A stretch of DNA of 40,135 bases from Hallella bergensis DSM 17361 (lineage in GTDB: Bacteria > Bacteroidota > Bacteroidia > Bacteroidales > Bacteroidaceae). Location: contig NZ_GG704781.1 of assembly GCF_000160535.1 (NCBI RefSeq), positions 698,732-738,866 of the forward strand, written 5' to 3'. Of this stretch, positions 15,255-23,953 are shown one piece after another (the first letter of the stretch is position 1; each line of letters starts with the position of its first letter). The notes beneath the pieces are model-generated. The model did not search any database, had not been told where the DNA came from, and saw nothing but the letters and a program-made list of their open reading frames with translations. A program made the position numbers and the translations under genes.

Positions 15255-17798
15255 TTATTCCACAATATCAAATCGGGCAAATTTCAACAGCAGTTGCTTC
15301 CTTCCTGTAGCATCAAATTCTACTGTGGCCTTTGCATTCTCGCCCGTCCCTTCAACGTTAATCACCGTGCCTCTGCCGAAGCGATGGTGTTCAATGATAT
15401 TTCCTTCTTTCAGTCCGGAAGGAGTCTGGGTAGACGTATGAATACCCTGTGAAGACAAGTTTCCCAACGATCGATTCTCGGTAGGCGCTGTCCTACCGCC
15501 GTTAGTCATGGCTTTTGACACGCGTTTCCATCTCCCACTCTGCTTCAATCTCTCCTCAAATGCTGGCGAAAAAGGATTAATAGCCTGTTCGGGACGGCGA
15601 GAAGCCGTTTCTTTAGGCTTAGGATCGGCCATAAACTGACCCGCCACTGGACGTGAATTTTGTAGCCTATCACTCCTTCGGCTGAATCCACCACCCCACT
15701 GCCTTGACCTGGCATACGGCTGGTTTAACTCAACATCCTCATCCCACGGACGACAAATGTCCTCATCATCATCGTCAAACCAACGACCAGACATACGTCT
15801 ACCCTCAGTTCGAACCGTCATATACTTGGGGTCTATATCATTGAGAAAGCGACTTGGATTCACAAAAGCATCCATCTTCCCATAAAGCCATCGCGAGTGC
15901 GACCAAGTGAGATAGCAATGCTTTTCTGCTCGCGTGATGGCCACATAAAGTAGTCTGCGTTCTTCCTCCAACTCCCTTGGCGTACCCGATGACATGATAC
16001 TCGGGAATATATTCTCCTCCATTCCGACAACAAAAACGGTTGGAAACTCCAGCCCTTTGGCCGAATGAATCGTCATCAGCGTCAGTTTATCACCGTTACC
16101 ATCATCAGAATCCACATCGGTCATCAGCGAAACTGTCGAAAGATAATCGGCAAGTCCTGCATATTCTGCTTGGTCATCCTCGCGCTGTCCTTGTACAAAG
16201 TCAGCAATTCCCGACACCAGCGCATCCACATTCTCCCTCCGGCTGTCTCCCTCCGGACTTTTGTCAGAAATCAAATCGGCCTTAATACCCGACTGTTCAA
16301 TGATCTCATTTCCCAATGTAAGAGCGTCAGACGTTTTACTTTTCGTTATAAATCCTTCTATCAGTGCTTGAAACGACGAGAGTTTGCTCAACGTACCCTT
16401 GTTCACATCCAATTGATAAACATGCGGATTACAAACTACTTCCCATAAGCTTACTTGATGTTGCTGGGCGGCAGCTATAATCTTTTGCAAGGTCGTATTA
16501 CCGATTCCCCGTGCAGGGTAATTGATTATTCGGCGAAAAGCTTCCTCATCACTGGGGTTAACAACCAATCGAAAATAAGCAATGATGTCCTTGATCTCCT
16601 TGCGTTGATAGAAACTCAAGCCCCCATGAATGCGGTAGCAATTTCCCATTCCCACTTCGGGCTTGCGCATTTCATCCTCAAACGTTCGACTTTGTGCATT
16701 GGTACGATACAAGATAGCAAAGTCACTCCATCGGCAACTTTCCTCTTTTTTGATGCGCTTGATTTCCTGACACACCATTGCGGCCTCCCGCTTATCTGAA
16801 ACAGTCTCAAAAACGGTCACTTTTTCTCCCTTCTCATTCTTACTGTACACATCTTTGAGAATCTGTCTCGAATTGTGCTTCATCAATGAGTTAGCAGCTG
16901 CCACGATGAGCTGTGTGGAGCGATAATTCTGCTCCAGCTTAAACAACTTCGCTCCGGGATATATCTTATTAAAATTCAGTATATTGTCGATTTTCGCCCC
17001 GCGAAATGCATAAATACTCTGATAATCATCTCCCACAACACAAATTCGCTGTTGCTCCTTGGTCAGCAACGTCACAATCTGCTGTTGGGCAAAGTTGGTA
17101 TCTTGATACTCGTCCACCAAAACATATTGGAACTGCCCAACATACTTCTTCCGAATAGCCTCATCATTTTTCAACATTCGGTAGGTAACCGTCAGCAAGT
17201 CATCAAAATCCATCGCATTGGCCTGTCGCAGTCTCTGCTGATATTCTGCATAAACTTTATAGGTTTCGGGCATGTTCCGATGTCGGTCACGGCTTCTCTG
17301 GTCTCCATCTTCAGCATATTGGCTCGGCATACAAAGCCTATTCTTTGCCATCGAAATAGCAGAATGAACAGCAGCAGGTTTATAACATTTATCGTCTAAC
17401 CCCATCGCCTTAACAATATTCTTGATGAGCGACCGTGAATCCATCTCATCGTATATGGTGAAGTCAGACCCATAACCTACGTTCCGCGCCTCCATACGTA
17501 GTATCTTTGCAAAGACAGAGTGAAACGTTCCCATCTGCAGGTATCGCGCCCGCTCCATACCCACCAACTGTCCAATGCGCTGTTTCATCTCCTTAGCCGC
17601 CTTATTGGTAAATGTCAGCGCCAGTATATTCCATGGCTTCATGCCATGATGTTCCAGGAGCCAGGCTATTTTATAGGTAAGCACACGCGTTTTCCCGGCT
17701 CCCGCCCCCGCGATGACCAGCTGTGGTCCGTCGCAATATTCCACGGCTTCCCGCTGACTGTCATTGAGTTGGGCAAGGAATTCCTGTTCTGTTTGCAT
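15255..17798 (-). CDS. uvrD: ATP-dependent DNA helicase, UvrD/PcrA type
   Basis: This 847-residue superfamily 1A helicase has LNDSQREAVEYCDGPQLVIA leading into the Walker A loop GAGAGKT (residues 31-37), and LVDEYQDTNFAQQ with the Walker B DEYQDT at 229-234. Further motifs are GDDYQSIYAFRGAKIDNILN, LEQNYRS, LMTIHSAKGLEFPTVFVVGM and LLYVAITRAEK. It acts in repair and in clearing proteins from DNA. After the motor comes an Arg/Gln-rich linker of about 100 residues. The C-terminal domain (HHRFGRGTVINVEGTGENAK...) is of the tudor-like kind that binds RNA polymerase in PcrA/UvrD. The length is a little above the usual 720-780 because of the linker. Confidence 0.93.
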   Translation of the reverse strand: MQTEQEFLAQLNDSQREAVEYCDGPQLVIAGAGAGKTRVLTYKIAWLLEHHGMKPWNILALTFTNKAAKEMKQRIGQLVGMERARYLQMGTFHSVFAKILRMEARNVGYGSDFTIYDEMDSRSLIKNIVKAMGLDDKCYKPAAVHSAISMAKNRLCMPSQYAEDGDQRSRDRHRNMPETYKVYAEYQQRLRQANAMDFDDLLTVTYRMLKNDEAIRKKYVGQFQYVLVDEYQDTNFAQQQIVTLLTKEQQRICVVGDDYQSIYAFRGAKIDNILNFNKIYPGAKLFKLEQNYRSTQLIVAAANSLMKHNSRQILKDVYSKNEKGEKVTVFETVSDKREAAMVCQEIKRIKKEESCRWSDFAILYRTNAQSRTFEDEMRKPEVGMGNCYRIHGGLSFYQRKEIKDIIAYFRLVVNPSDEEAFRRIINYPARGIGNTTLQKIIAAAQQHQVSLWEVVCNPHVYQLDVNKGTLSKLSSFQALIEGFITKSKTSDALTLGNEIIEQSGIKADLISDKSPEGDSRRENVDALVSGIADFVQGQREDDQAEYAGLADYLSTVSLMTDVDSDDGNGDKLTLMTIHSAKGLEFPTVFVVGMEENIFPSIMSSGTPRELEEERRLLYVAITRAEKHCYLTWSHSRWLYGKMDAFVNPSRFLNDIDPKYMTVRTEGRRMSGRWFDDDDEDICRPWDEDVELNQPYARSRQWGGGFSRRSDRLQNSRPVAGQFMADPKPKETASRRPEQAINPFSPAFEERLKQSGRWKRVSKAMTNGGRTAPTENRSLGNLSSQGIHTSTQTPSGLKEGNIIEHHRFGRGTVINVEGTGENAKATVEFDATGRKQLLLKFARFDIVE

Positions 17799-17891
17799 TG
17801 TATATCGTATTTTTGGTTATAGAGGACATCTTTTCCAAACCATGATTCCATGACATGACTTCCTCGTCCTCACATCTCCCTTCTTGTCATT

Positions 17892-18611
17892 TTATTGATA
17901 AGTATTCCCCACAGCTGTACGAGGATCATAGTCTTCGCCCTCCTTGGGGAAAGAAGGAATAAATCGCATGTTAGCCATAATCTGCCGTTGACGCAAGTGC
18001 ATGTACGCACTGGGAGTCTTCGACGAGTATCGTCTGGGGTTAGGCAGCGTGGCTGCAATCAGCGCACATTCCTTCCGGGTTAAGTCACGCGCCGATTTTC
18101 CAAAGTTATACGTTGCACAGGCCTCAAGCCCATAGATGCCGTCGCCCATCTCTATGGAGTTGAGATAAACTTCCATGATGCGCTGCTTACTCCAGGCTAA
18201 CTCTATCAAAGCCGTGAAATATGCCTCAAAACCCTTTCTCACCCACGAGCGTCCTGGCCAGAGAAACACATTTTTTGCAGTTTGCTGGCTGATGGTGCTG
18301 GCTCCGTATTTTTTTCCTCTCCCATTCTTCAAATTCCGCTTGGCGGCGGTTCCAATCGCATCGAAATCAAACCCATGGTGCAACAGGAAGCGCGAATCCT
18401 CACCTGCCATCACTGCCACAGGCATGTGTGGTGTCATTTCTTCAAGCGGAACCCAACGGTGATGCAGGGTAAGGTTGCCGTTCTCCACACACCGAATGAC
18501 CATCAACGGTGTGAGGTAAACAGGAACAAACCGATAGGCTACCACCGCCAATATCGTTGAAGCAAAGAAAAGGCACAGTGTCCACCTAACGAAATTCCTC
18601 AGTATTTTCAT
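17892..18611 (-). CDS. mtgA: Monofunctional biosynthetic peptidoglycan transglycosylase
   Basis: A 239-residue GT51 enzyme that polymerises lipid II into glycan strands on the outer face of the inner membrane. It has one N-terminal membrane helix (residues about 10-30). The family motifs are in order: [15 protein letters not shown] with catalytic Glu71, [40 protein letters not shown], and [20 protein letters not shown]. No transpeptidase domain follows, which separates it from class A PBPs. It lies between the OmpA-type lipoprotein and the helicase on the same strand, with 64 and 93 bases to those genes, so cotranscription is possible but not certain. Confidence 0.94.
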   Translation of the reverse strand: MKILRNFVRWTLCLFFASTILAVVAYRFVPVYLTPLMVIRCVENGNLTLHHRWVPLEEMTPHMPVAVMAGEDSRFLLHHGFDFDAIGTAAKRNLKNGRGKKYGASTISQQTAKNVFLWPGRSWVRKGFEAYFTALIELAWSKQRIMEVYLNSIEMGDGIYGLEACATYNFGKSARDLTRKECALIAATLPNPRRYSSKTPSAYMHLRQRQIMANMRFIPSFPKEGEDYDPRTAVGNTYQ

Positions 18612-18619
18612 GCCAAAAG

Positions 18620-18648
18620 GGGGATGTCGGTCTTATACCCACATCCCC
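18620..18648 (-). terminator. Possible terminator after the OmpA-type gene
   Basis: On the minus strand GGGGATGT (18648-18641) pairs with ACATCCCC (18627-18620), followed by CTTTT. The gap to the mtgA start is very short, so it may only reduce read-through. Confidence 0.4.
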
Positions 18649-18675
18649 TGTTGATTTTTTTATCGTATGTTTTGA

Positions 18676-19344
18676 TTAATTCAGCGTACCGGCGTTGGCA
18701 GCGTCGATCATAGCCTGAGATGCATAGAGATACACCTCCACGCGGCGGTTCACCTTAGATACTCTCTTGTTCTCGATTTCATCCTGGCTACCCTTGCCTA
18801 CAACGTTCTGCATCTGTGTGTTGCTCACACCGCACGAAGACAAATAGTTGGCCACGCTCTGTGCGCGCTTCTGGCTCAGGGGCACATTAATGGCATCGTT
18901 GCCCGAACGGTCGGTATAGCCATAAATGTCTACGTGGCAGCTCGAATTTTCCTTCAACACATTCGAAAACTTAGCCAGCTCCTTCTTGCTGGAAGAATTC
19001 AAAGTCGCCTGGTTGAGATCAAACAGGATACCGGAATCGAACGTCACCTTCACGGCCTTCAGTCCGTTGGCATCGGTCACTTCCTCCACCTTGGCATTCT
19101 TCACCTGGGCAGCAGTCTCTGCGGCCACCTTATCCATGTGCTTACCGATGAGTGCACCCGTCCCGGCACCAACGGCACCGCCAATAGCTGCACCAACAGC
19201 CGTATTTCCTGAAATCTTACCGATAATTCCACCAAGCACTGTTCCTGCACCCGTACCGATCAATGTACCGGTACCTTGCTTCGTTGAGCAGCTGCAAACA
19301 GCAAGCATACACAACCCCATTGTTGCAATTTTAAAACTTTTCAT
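18676..19344 (-). CDS. OmpA-family lipoprotein with glycine-zipper segment
   Basis: A 222-residue outer-membrane lipoprotein. The signal peptide MKSFKIATMGLCMLAVCSCS has a lipobox ending at Cys17 or Cys19. Residues about 27-70 are a glycine-zipper region (GTGAGTVLGGIIGKISGNTA, then GAAIGGAVGAGTGALIGKHM). The C-terminal half is an OmpA peptidoglycan-binding domain: VDIYGYTDRSGNDAINVPLS then QKRAQSVANYLSSCGVS, with the conserved Asp and Arg that contact diaminopimelate. It ties the outer membrane to the cell wall. It is divergent from proS. Confidence 0.92.
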   Translation of the reverse strand: MKSFKIATMGLCMLAVCSCSTKQGTGTLIGTGAGTVLGGIIGKISGNTAVGAAIGGAVGAGTGALIGKHMDKVAAETAAQVKNAKVEEVTDANGLKAVKVTFDSGILFDLNQATLNSSSKKELAKFSNVLKENSSCHVDIYGYTDRSGNDAINVPLSQKRAQSVANYLSSCGVSNTQMQNVVGKGSQDEIENKRVSKVNRRVEVYLYASQAMIDAANAGTLN

Positions 19345-19374
19345 AATCGTCTTTATATATGTAATTGTCTATCT

Positions 19375-19383
19375 GCAAAGATA
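19375..19383 (-). promoter_or_regulatory. Bacteroidetes -7 box for the OmpA-type gene
   Basis: The minus strand reads TATCTTTGC, matching TAnnTTTG, 30 bases before the start codon. Confidence 0.5.
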
Positions 19384-19426
19384 ATTCTTTTTTGTAAGGA
19401 AACCTTATTATCCTCGTTTTTTTTAG

Positions 19427-19435
19427 TAACTTTGC
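19427..19435 (+). promoter_or_regulatory. Bacteroidetes -7 box for proS
   Basis: TAACTTTGC matches TAnnTTTG. It gives a leader of about 95 bases before the proS ATG, longer than at most genes here, and the leader contains a hairpin. Confidence 0.5.
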
Positions 19436-19469
19436 GACAAAATTAAGCAAAACGTCACGTCGTTGCAAC

Positions 19470-19501
19470 GGGAAACTCCTACTTGATGATAGGATTTTCC
19501 C
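19470..19501 (+). promoter_or_regulatory. Hairpin in the proS leader
   Basis: GGGAAACTCCTA (19470-19481) pairs with TAGGATTTTCCC (19490-19501), 11 of 12 positions, around the loop CTTGATGA. A palindrome CGTTGCAACG (19461-19470) sits just before it. No T-run follows, and no T-box sequence was recognised. A regulatory role is only a possibility. Confidence 0.35.
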
Positions 19502-19537
19502 TACAAACAAGATCAAACATCAAGATAAAAAGATAAA

Positions 19538-21019
19538 ATGGCTAAAGAATTGAAAGATTTAACCAAGCGCGCTGACAACTACAGTCAGTGGTATAACGAC
19601 TTGGTCATGAAGGCAGACCTTGCCGAAACCTCACCCGTTCGCGGATGCATGATTATCAAACCCTACGGCTATGCCATCTGGGAAAAGATGCAGGCTGCCC
19701 TCGATGGCATGTTCAAGGCTACCGGTGTACAAAACGCTTACTTCCCCTTGCTCATCCCCAAGAGCTTCTTTGCCAAAGAGGCCGAGCACGTTGCAGGCTT
19801 TGCCAAGGAGAGCGCCGTGGTAACTCACTACCGCCTCAAGGGCACTGAAGACGGCAAGGGCATCGAGGTAGACCCCGAGGCCAAGCTTGAGGAAGAACTC
19901 ATTATCCGCCCAACCTCCGAGACGATGATTTGGAACACGTACAAGAATTGGATTCAGTCGTACCGCGATCTCCCTATCCTCTGCAACCAATGGTGCAACG
20001 TCATGCGCTGGGAAATGCGCACGCGTCCCTTCCTACGCACCTCAGAGTTCCTATGGCAAGAGGGGCACACCGCCCATGCCACAGAACAGGAGGCTCAGGA
20101 AGAAGCCCGGAAAATGCTCAAGGTGTATGCCGATTTTGCCGAAAAATGGATGGGCGTACCTGTTGTTCAGGGGGTAAAGAGCGAGACCGAGCGCTTTGCC
20201 GGCGCACTCGACACCTATACCATCGAGGCGATGATGCAGGATGGCAAAGCTCTGCAGAGCGGTACGAGCCATTTCTTAGGGCAAAACTTTGCCAAGAGTT
20301 TCGACGTAACCTTCCTGAATAAAGATAACAAACCCGAATATGTCTGGGCAACAAGCTGGGGTGTTTCCACCCGACTGATGGGTGCCCTCATTATGGTTCA
20401 CTCCGATGACAACGGCTTGGTGCTTCCCCCCAAGCTCGCCCCTATCCAGGTGGTCATCATTCCCATCAGCCGGAACAACGAGCAGCTCGAAGCCATTTCG
20501 GCCAAGCTCAAACCCGTCATTGACAAGTTTGCCTCACTGGGCATCAGCGTGAAATATGACGACTCCGACAACAAGCGTCCCGGCTTCAAGTTTGCCGACT
20601 ACGAGCTGAAGGGCGTACCCGTGCGATTAGTGATGGGTGCCCGCGATCTGGAAAACGGCACCATCGAAATCATGCGGCGCGACACGCTTGAAAAAGAAAA
20701 TGTTTCTTTCGATGGCATTGTGGAACGTGTGCAGACCATGCTCGACGACATCCAGAACGGCATCTTCGAGAAAGCACGCAAATATCGCGACGAACACATC
20801 TACGAATGCGAAGACTACGACGAGTTCAAGGAACGTATCAAGGACGGCGGCTTCTTCCTCTGCCATTGGGACGGCACAGCCGAGACTGAGGCCAAAATCA
20901 AGGAAGACACTCAGGCCACCATCCGCTGTGTGCCCTTCGGCATAGACCAGACCGAAGGTGTTGACATGGTGAGCGGAAAGCCTGCCAAACACCGCGTCAT
21001 CATTGCGCGTGCCTACTAA
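19538..21019 (+). CDS. proS: Proline--tRNA ligase, short archaeal/eukaryal type
   Basis: A 493-residue class II aminoacyl-tRNA synthetase that charges tRNA-Pro. Motif 2 is seen as [20 protein letters not shown] followed by QEGHTAHAT, and motif 3 as [20 protein letters not shown]. The sequence between lacks the large editing insertion found in the long bacterial ProS, and the C-terminal region ends VIIARAY, a hallmark of the archaeal-type enzyme with its extra C-terminal domain. This form is usual in Bacteroidetes. The ATG at 19538 gives [20 protein letters not shown], the normal start. It is transcribed alone from a divergent promoter region, with its own terminator. Confidence 0.96.
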   Translation: MAKELKDLTKRADNYSQWYNDLVMKADLAETSPVRGCMIIKPYGYAIWEKMQAALDGMFKATGVQNAYFPLLIPKSFFAKEAEHVAGFAKESAVVTHYRLKGTEDGKGIEVDPEAKLEEELIIRPTSETMIWNTYKNWIQSYRDLPILCNQWCNVMRWEMRTRPFLRTSEFLWQEGHTAHATEQEAQEEARKMLKVYADFAEKWMGVPVVQGVKSETERFAGALDTYTIEAMMQDGKALQSGTSHFLGQNFAKSFDVTFLNKDNKPEYVWATSWGVSTRLMGALIMVHSDDNGLVLPPKLAPIQVVIIPISRNNEQLEAISAKLKPVIDKFASLGISVKYDDSDNKRPGFKFADYELKGVPVRLVMGARDLENGTIEIMRRDTLEKENVSFDGIVERVQTMLDDIQNGIFEKARKYRDEHIYECEDYDEFKERIKDGGFFLCHWDGTAETEAKIKEDTQATIRCVPFGIDQTEGVDMVSGKPAKHRVIIARAY

Positions 21020-21083
21020 GTCGGTAGTAGTAGCGTCAACCTGTTTTCTGACGATGGCAACCTGCCGGACATCGTCCCATCCA

Positions 21084-21113
21084 ATCCACAAAACGTTCCT
21101 GCGTTTTGTGGAT
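21084..21113 (+). terminator. Intrinsic terminator of proS
   Basis: ATCCACAAAACG (21084-21095) pairs perfectly with CGTTTTGTGGAT (21102-21113) around TTCCTG, then TTTTATTT follows. It is 64 bases after the proS stop. Confidence 0.85.
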
Positions 21114-21268
21114 TTTTATTTGTCGGCAGTCCCACCACAAGTCATCTCTGCCATCCCCATTCCCGCCCCGCCACCATTTTACCGTTTGTTTTCTTGCATA
21201 TATCAATAAATTTTACGAATATTGTATCGCATTTGTCAACGCACCCCTATCTGGAGTCGAGTAATACA

Positions 21269-23317
21269 ATGAAGCGAAGCCTTTTCATAGCATGCCTGAC
21301 CTTAAGTGTTTTTCTGCCGGCCACGGCAGACGAATCGCCTCGCCCGGACATTATTCAACGCATCTACCAATACGCTTCCACCGTCGACACCTCCATGGCC
21401 AGCGGTAATACCACCTATTCATACACACGCTTCAAGTTGAACGTAGAACGCAAAAACCCCACGCTCCTGCTCGTACCATCGGTCTACGCCATTGCCCACA
21501 GCGGTCAGCGGGAATATGTAGGCGAAACCTACAGCCGCATCACCATACGCCATTTTGGCGATTATGAAGCCAAACAGCAGCTCCGCATCACCACCGTCCC
21601 ACACCGCTGGCACACCATGAAGGCCGTCGTCAAATACCTAACCCCCTATATCTACAACGAAACGGTCATCGAAGACTACCTCCTTTCACCATTCAACCGC
21701 AAGAACCGGAAGTTCTACCACTACACCGCCGACACGCTTCGGGAAGGAACCATACACATCACCTATAAGCCCAAACGCAACAACACGCAACTTGTTACAG
21801 GCGATGCACTGGCCGACCCCGTAACCGGACAAATCCTGAAGTGCTCGTTTGCAGGTGAATATGACATGGTCAACTTCTGGCTCACGCTCTACATGGGTCG
21901 GAAAGGCTACCAAACACTCTTGCCCGAAAAATGCAACCTGCGCACGCGCTTCCGATTCATTCGTAGCAAGGTGACGGGCAGCTATGTCGCCTATTACAAC
22001 CTGCCGCAGATGCTGACCGACAGCATTGAAGACGAAAACGACTACGAGAAAATGTGCTTCGTGCGCCCGGACACTCTCGACCAATACTCTGAAAATCTCT
22101 ACAAGGCCATGTTTGCCAAGCAGCGCGACCGCGACTCGGCACGGGCCGCCAGCAACGGACAAACGCGCAAGAACAATTGGGTGAAGAAGGTGATGTGGGA
22201 CATGATAGGCGACAATCTGCTCAATCGCGTGAAAACCAATTTCGGCATGAACAACCAGGGATACATCCGCCTCAACCCCATTCTTAACCCTCTCTACATG
22301 GGTTACGACCACCGCCGCGGATTCACCTATAAATTCGACCTGCGGTTTGCCTACCAATTCAGCAGCAACAGCGAGTTGTCGTCACGCTTGAAGGCCGGCT
22401 ATGCGTTCAAACAAAAACAGTTCTACTATCGCATACCCGTCTTTCTGTATTATAACAAGCGTCGAAACGGATTCATCAAGTTAGAGATAGGTAATGGCAA
22501 CCACATTGGCAGCCTATCGGTAAGACGCGACGTGGAAAAGGAAATTCCCGACACCACCGGCATGAACCTGCCCAGCTTCGACTTGCTCAACGAGTTCAAG
22601 CAAACCGATATACGCCTGATGACCAACTACGAGCTGTCCGATTATGTGGGTCTGCAATTCGGTGCGCTCTACCAAAAACGCGTAGCCGTGAACAAGGCGG
22701 CTTTCGAAGCCTTGGGCTACCAATGGGTTTATCGGTCGTTTGCTCCGCTCGTCCAGATCCAAGTCAGGCCGTGGGGGTGGAACGGTCCCACGTTTACCGC
22801 CGACTATGACCGGAGCATCCGGAGTGTTTTTAAATCGAACACGGCCTATGAACGATTAGAATTCAACGCAGAATACATTCACCGACTACACAAGCTCAAG
22901 TCCGTACAGATGCGTGTCGGCACTGGTTTCTACACCTGGAAGGATAAAAGAGCCTACTTCCTGAACTATGAAAACTTTCAGGAAAACAATCTTCCCGGTG
23001 GATGGAACGACGATTGGAGCGGTGAGTTCGAACTGCTGCGTAGTGACACCTATAACACTTCTGAATACTACATTCGCTCCAACGTCACCTACGAGAGTCC
23101 CCTACTCTTGCTCAGTTGGATTCCCAAACTTGGCCATTTCATGGAGATGGAGCGCATCTATCTGTCCATACTCGACGTGAAGAACATCCATCCTTACGTG
23201 GAAGTGGGCTACGGATTCACCACCCGACTATTCTCATGCGGAATGTTTGTCAGTAACGGCAAGGGCAACCGTGTATTCGGTTGCAAGTTCGGTTTTGAGT
23301 TGTTCCGCCATTGGTAA
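21269..23317 (+). CDS. DUF5686-like outer-membrane beta-barrel protein
   Basis: From the ATG at 21269 the protein has 682 residues and begins with a signal peptide (MKRSLFIACLTLSVFLPATA). The TTG-initiated extension from 21194 would place 25 residues before it and is unlikely. The N-terminal third (DIIQRIYQYASTVDTSMASG, YSRITIRHFGDYEAKQQLRI, then SPFNRKNRKFYHYTADT) matches the DUF5686 pattern. The C-terminal half is rich in aromatic alternating strands and ends in the short hydrophobic motif FGFELFRHW expected of a barrel's last strand. DUF5686 proteins usually carry an N-terminal carboxypeptidase-regulatory-like domain, which is absent here. The function of the family is not established. Confidence 0.75.
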   Translation: MKRSLFIACLTLSVFLPATADESPRPDIIQRIYQYASTVDTSMASGNTTYSYTRFKLNVERKNPTLLLVPSVYAIAHSGQREYVGETYSRITIRHFGDYEAKQQLRITTVPHRWHTMKAVVKYLTPYIYNETVIEDYLLSPFNRKNRKFYHYTADTLREGTIHITYKPKRNNTQLVTGDALADPVTGQILKCSFAGEYDMVNFWLTLYMGRKGYQTLLPEKCNLRTRFRFIRSKVTGSYVAYYNLPQMLTDSIEDENDYEKMCFVRPDTLDQYSENLYKAMFAKQRDRDSARAASNGQTRKNNWVKKVMWDMIGDNLLNRVKTNFGMNNQGYIRLNPILNPLYMGYDHRRGFTYKFDLRFAYQFSSNSELSSRLKAGYAFKQKQFYYRIPVFLYYNKRRNGFIKLEIGNGNHIGSLSVRRDVEKEIPDTTGMNLPSFDLLNEFKQTDIRLMTNYELSDYVGLQFGALYQKRVAVNKAAFEALGYQWVYRSFAPLVQIQVRPWGWNGPTFTADYDRSIRSVFKSNTAYERLEFNAEYIHRLHKLKSVQMRVGTGFYTWKDKRAYFLNYENFQENNLPGGWNDDWSGEFELLRSDTYNTSEYYIRSNVTYESPLLLLSWIPKLGHFMEMERIYLSILDVKNIHPYVEVGYGFTTRLFSCGMFVSNGKGNRVFGCKFGFELFRHW

Positions 23318-23533
23318 GCTCTCGGTTTGTCAAGAATACTTCACCAAAAAACGTCTCGGAAAACGAATCCTTCCAGAATGAAAAGCGCCATGTTTTTCCC
23401 AGTAATTCACGTCCGAACGGTCAAAAAGTCTCAAAAAACGACCCAAGAAGCCTGATTCGCATGACGGTTCAGGTCTAACCGCAACACGTAAAGAGCCGAC
23501 CGGCAGGACGACGAAAGCCCAATCGCACCGTCG

Positions 23534-23549
23534 TTAGATAGTAACCGCA
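23534..23549 (-). repeat. Dispersed intergenic repeat core, copy B
   Basis: The minus strand reads TGCGGTTACTATCTAA, identical to 6919-6934. Both copies are in GC-richer islands inside long gene-free stretches. Confidence 0.6.
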
Positions 23550-23900
23550 CACTGTTTGAAAAACTCTGAATCCGAAAACAATTTTCAATCATCCTATCAT
23601 ACTATCCTCAAGCCCGTTACAGAAAACTCATCATTTTCTGCATTTTCAACCTCACCTAATTTCCATTTTCAAATTCTCGAAGCTGACAGCTGTTTTTGTC
23701 TTCTTTTTTTCGTCGGTTCTATCCATCTGTAAGCCCGTCTATAAATGGCGCACTGCGCTCATTAGCTTTTCAAAACATCCTTCACGATGTAGATAGATGC
23801 CAACTGCATCAGACACTTACAGAGAGAAAACAGAAGAAAACAACATGTTCTTATTGCTTGAGTAAAATTAAAAAATCGATCGCAAAAGGCGGTAAAATAT

Positions 23901-23927
23901 GAGCGGGCTCTTTGAAAGAGCCCGCTC
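23901..23927 (-). terminator. Intrinsic terminator of the fimbrillin-like gene
   Basis: GAGCGGGCTC and GAGCCCGCTC form a perfect 10-base-pair stem around a 7-base loop, 26 bases beyond the stop. The minus strand continues ATATTTTACC. Confidence 0.8.
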
Positions 23928-23953
23928 AAAATACAACTATCGGGAGGAGGAGA

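Larger units (their letters stand above)
23318..23953. other. Gene-free region between the DUF5686 gene and the fimbrillin-like gene
   Basis: No firm gene is seen in these 636 bases. It contains the second copy of the dispersed repeat (23534-23549), short inverted arms ACGACG (23508-23513) and CGTCGT (23529-23534), and a terminator for the minus-strand gene. A 68-codon open frame at 23696-23902 begins with TTG and has a Lys/Cys-rich end but no family I recognise; it is not called as a gene. Confidence 0.55.

Noticed and set aside
19436..19537. T-box riboswitch in the proS leader
   Set aside because: No T-box consensus, specifier loop or antiterminator was recognised, and the leader is too short; T-boxes are also not typical of Bacteroidetes.
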